Below are positions 61,606 through 64,000 of a stretch of 64,000 nucleotides of DNA, in pieces. This stretch comes from Argopecten irradians. Its lineage: Eukaryota > Mollusca > Bivalvia > Pectinida > Pectinidae. The stretch's first letter is position 1. Each line of letters opens with the position of its first letter. Made by a program: the position numbers and the translations under genes. The notes under the pieces are model-generated. The model saw nothing but the letters and a program-made list of their open reading frames with translations. It was not told where the DNA came from and did not search any database. Location: the NCBI RefSeq assembly GCF_041381155.1, contig NC_091138.1, positions 36,015,604 through 36,079,603 on the forward strand. Reading direction: 5' to 3'.

Positions 61606-62763
61606 GGAGTAACGGGTACAAAGTCAGAGCACATTGGAACACAATATTTGAACATATCAAGACTTCTGTTGTTTTTTTTTAGTTCAAATATTAAGTTCAG
61701 TGCGTTCTTTCAACAGCACTTTTTTAATTCCAAACACCAGAGAACCTTTTCGTCAACTCAAAGGACACGTTTAGTTTTGTGGCAGTTTAATGTTTCTCAG
61801 ACTTGTGAAGTAGGATAAGGCTCTGCATCTCAAACCATCTAATGGATACTATAATGATAAACAAAATGTATCACGAACAAACACCAAGATGCTATCCTGA
61901 ACATTCTGCTATAAAATATTAAATTTCCTTGGAGACCATTGCGGTGACACAGTTATAATGAATGGTCATGAACTGCGAAGTGCGATTATTTGTGCAGTAA
62001 ACCGGCAGAAGGTGATTTAGTGTCTATTGTGAGAGGTAGGAAGAATTATCTCTTATGAAGACTATGGGGTTATCTCCCATGTGTGTGTGTCAAATATGTA
62101 AATCAGTCATGACCACAGAAAAGAAGCCTTTTGCGTATTATAAGTCAAATAAAAGACGTTCTCTCGTATGTGGATTGGTGCATGTATTGTCCATTTTACT
62201 TCGATGTGACAGTTTTTCATAGTCGCATGTCAAACTTGGGAGTTTTGGATGAAGTTAACTATAACAAAAGTACCAATTGATAACTATGCTAGCATCAAGA
62301 ATGTCTTGTATTGTCACAGTATAAAAAAGAACCAATAAAACCATATATATATCTAGATTTGGACCAGATGAAATGCTGATGTCAAATACACCAAAGTAGT
62401 GCCACCTGATTTTGACTTGTTGTTTTGACTTCCATCAACATGAAATGGCAATGTCCCACCCATCCACATACCCTGCAAAATATGTTATTTGTATTATAGT
62501 AAGAAAAAGGCTTTTCTCTGTGGTCATGACTGATTTGCATATTTGGCATACAGACATGGGAGATAACTCCTAAGTTGGAAAGGATGATAACTCTTCATAC
62601 ATGCAACAATCCCGTCTAAAAACAGTAAAGGTTTGTTCTACAGCCTAGACAGTGCAAATATAGACCTTATCCATGATAGATTACCAGAATCTAATCTAGA
62701 TGTAGTATTCAAGATAATCGTGTTCTAAAGATTTGGTTTGTTTTATTTTTGTCCCATTAACAG
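61606..62763. other. Intergenic stretch holding one fold-back element
   Basis: No gene is supportable before the candidate exon at 62764. The fold-back element occupies 62066-62570. Confidence 0.4.
62066..62570. mobile_element. Fold-back element family E, ~505 bp
   Basis: The left arm GGGGTTATCTCCCATG continues through AAATATGTAAATCAGTCATG and ACCACAGAAAAGAAGCCTTT. The right arm is its reverse complement, ending CAGACATGGGAGATAACTCC. Arms are about 80 bp; the interior is non-coding. The GGGAGATAACTC end motif is shared with family B. Confidence 0.85.
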
Positions 62764-63118
62764 CTAGGGTTATACAGGACATGCCAGGTTTAGGTGGAGA
62801 TGGAAAGCTGAAGAAACTAGCCAACCTGGAAACTGCCCCTCCTCGTAGGATTCAAACTTAAAAGCTAGTGGTTGTGTCTTTTCATGATCATAACACAATC
62901 AAGAATTGTGCCAAGATTTTTAAGATATTGTTAAAAAGCAGCAGATTGAAGGTGTATCGAAATATAACGAATGGGTCATCGATGAGCAGTTTCGCTCAGC
63001 CCGGTGTCCAGATATCGATAATCGACTTTCAAGATCAAAAGAAACAATTGTTATTTGTTTTACATTGTTGGATCAATGACCAAGAGACTTACGCTCATGG
63101 AACTGAACTAGTAGGATT
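62764..63118 (+). pseudogene. Possible internal exon interrupted by one in-frame stop
   Basis: A strong acceptor (pyrimidine tract then ATTAACAG, 62763) precedes a frame that starts in phase 1 and reads VIQDMPGLGGDGKLKKLANL, continuing with ETAPPRRIQT. A TAA follows at 62859-62861, then the same frame runs on as KLVVVSFHDHNTIKNCAKIF and further for 86 codons, to a GTAAGA donor at 63119. The frame is otherwise open and both edges look like real splice sites. Explanations: a pseudogene, a base-calling error, a terminal exon ending at 62861, or use of a second acceptor (CTTAAAAG, 62864). I do not recognise the protein. A possible following exon begins at 63319 and ends with a stop after a few codons. 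Confidence 0.35.
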
Positions 63119-64000
63119 GTAAGAATAAGAGTGTGTAAACTAATTACCTTGACATCAAGTGTAAGAGTTGTCTGAATAGCCAACAAGCACAAGGTCTTGA
63201 TATTTTGCCTATACCTGTCGAAATGAATGAATTTGTCATTCTTCCATAGTCAAATACATGAAATGAATTAAAATCTTCACACAAGTTTTAATACGTAAAG
63301 ACTTTCTGATATTTCAGCAGTAAGCTTGGAGATAACTGAGCCACAGATACCATTATTTGCTATTAATATCTAACAGGATATGTTCTGCTTTGCATGTACA
63401 TTTACACGTGTAAAACAAACTCTTTTACACAGCAATCTAGTCCCAGGATCATGAAACAGTCCACCGAAGTTTTTGTGTAGCCAATCTTGAATACAACTTT
63501 TTGTAACATTGTCTTTGACTGGATGGAATGTCTTAGACCACAGGGATTTGGCAAAATTTCCAACCGATGGTCAATATATATATAATACAAATATATTGAC
63601 AGTTGGTTGGAAATTGGTGTCAAGCCACTGTGTCTTAAAAGACTTCAAACTGGCTCATGATCTTGGTCCCAAAATCTTTTTCATTCCATAAAGGGATTTT
63701 CAAACTTTAGCTACAAAAAATAAAATTGCATTTTTTAACTTCCCCCCCCAACAAATCAAAAGCTTAACAGAACATGTAGTTCATTTTTTATTCCAAAATT
63801 TTGCTCACAAGATGCTTTCTGACAGCTTCACTTTCTATACTGTTCCATTAGCCTTTCTCACACTCTTTCCTCTCATCCTCTTAACCTATCTTTCTTTTGA
63901 TCATTCTCTCCCTCTCTTGGAAGGTCTCTGATAACAGATAATATAAATTGTCGAAATGTCAATTTAATGGAATTTTCTTTACAACATTCGTACTTAAATC
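63119..64000. other. Right end of the window
   Basis: Apart from the hairpin element at 63533-63637, no gene is supportable. A pyrimidine-rich ATTTCAG acceptor at about 63312-63318 could start a short terminal exon. Confidence 0.4.
63533..63637. mobile_element. Short hairpin element family D, copy 3
   Basis: TTAGACCACAGGGATTTGGC and TTTCCAACCGATGGTCAATA at the left pair with AGTTGGTTGGAAATTGGTGT and CACTGTGTCTTAA at the right, around an AT-rich centre of ATAT words. Confidence 0.85.

Overview
This is eukaryotic DNA, most likely from a bivalve mollusc. Coding sequence is split by GT-AG introns and the intergenic DNA is AT-rich. ACATGTA-type words are common. The dispersed repeats are kinds I associate with molluscs: short fold-back elements ending in a GGGAGATAACTC-type motif, and an element with a core of ten ~156-bp tandem units that resembles the bivalve 'pearl'/Helentron-associated type. 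I cannot fix the species from the sequence.

Only two genes can be named. (1) A nine-exon POLDIP3/SKAR orthologue lies on + at 2268-10606. It starts with a UAP56-binding-like motif, followed by an RG-rich tract, four DAR repeats and a C-terminal RRM. Its introns carry at least five mobile elements. (2) An intronless coding region on + at 50805-51689 encodes a PERCC1-like protein. It carries a clear YAP-type TEAD-binding module: an LxxLF helix and an RKLPDSFW omega-loop. A third coding region on - at 17826-18590 encodes a basic protein I do not recognise; a possible extra exon upstream would join it in frame. A start codon at the left edge (-) may be the 5' end of a divergent gene. A possible exon with an in-frame stop lies on + at 62764-63118.

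Layout: 1-2.2 kb, possible divergent promoter region; 2.2-10.6 kb, POLDIP3; 10.7-17.8 kb, repeats and a decayed non-LTR retrotransposon tail; 17.8-19.2 kb, the unknown gene; 19.2-41.9 kb, gene-poor DNA with repeats and a few GC-richer islands; 41.95-44.15 kb, a 38-bp minisatellite of about 57 units whose long minus-strand reading frames are an artefact; 44.2-50.7 kb, gene-poor DNA with islands upstream of the PERCC1-like gene; 50.8-51.7 kb, the PERCC1-like gene; 51.7-64 kb, gene-poor DNA with several palindromic elements.

The named genes do not form a pathway. POLDIP3 acts in mRNA export and translation coupling. The PERCC1-like protein is probably a nuclear TEAD cofactor. The most interesting signals are the YAP-like omega-loop in a mollusc PERCC1-like protein, the minisatellite whose unit is built from three dyads, and several families of short palindromic elements repeated within the window.
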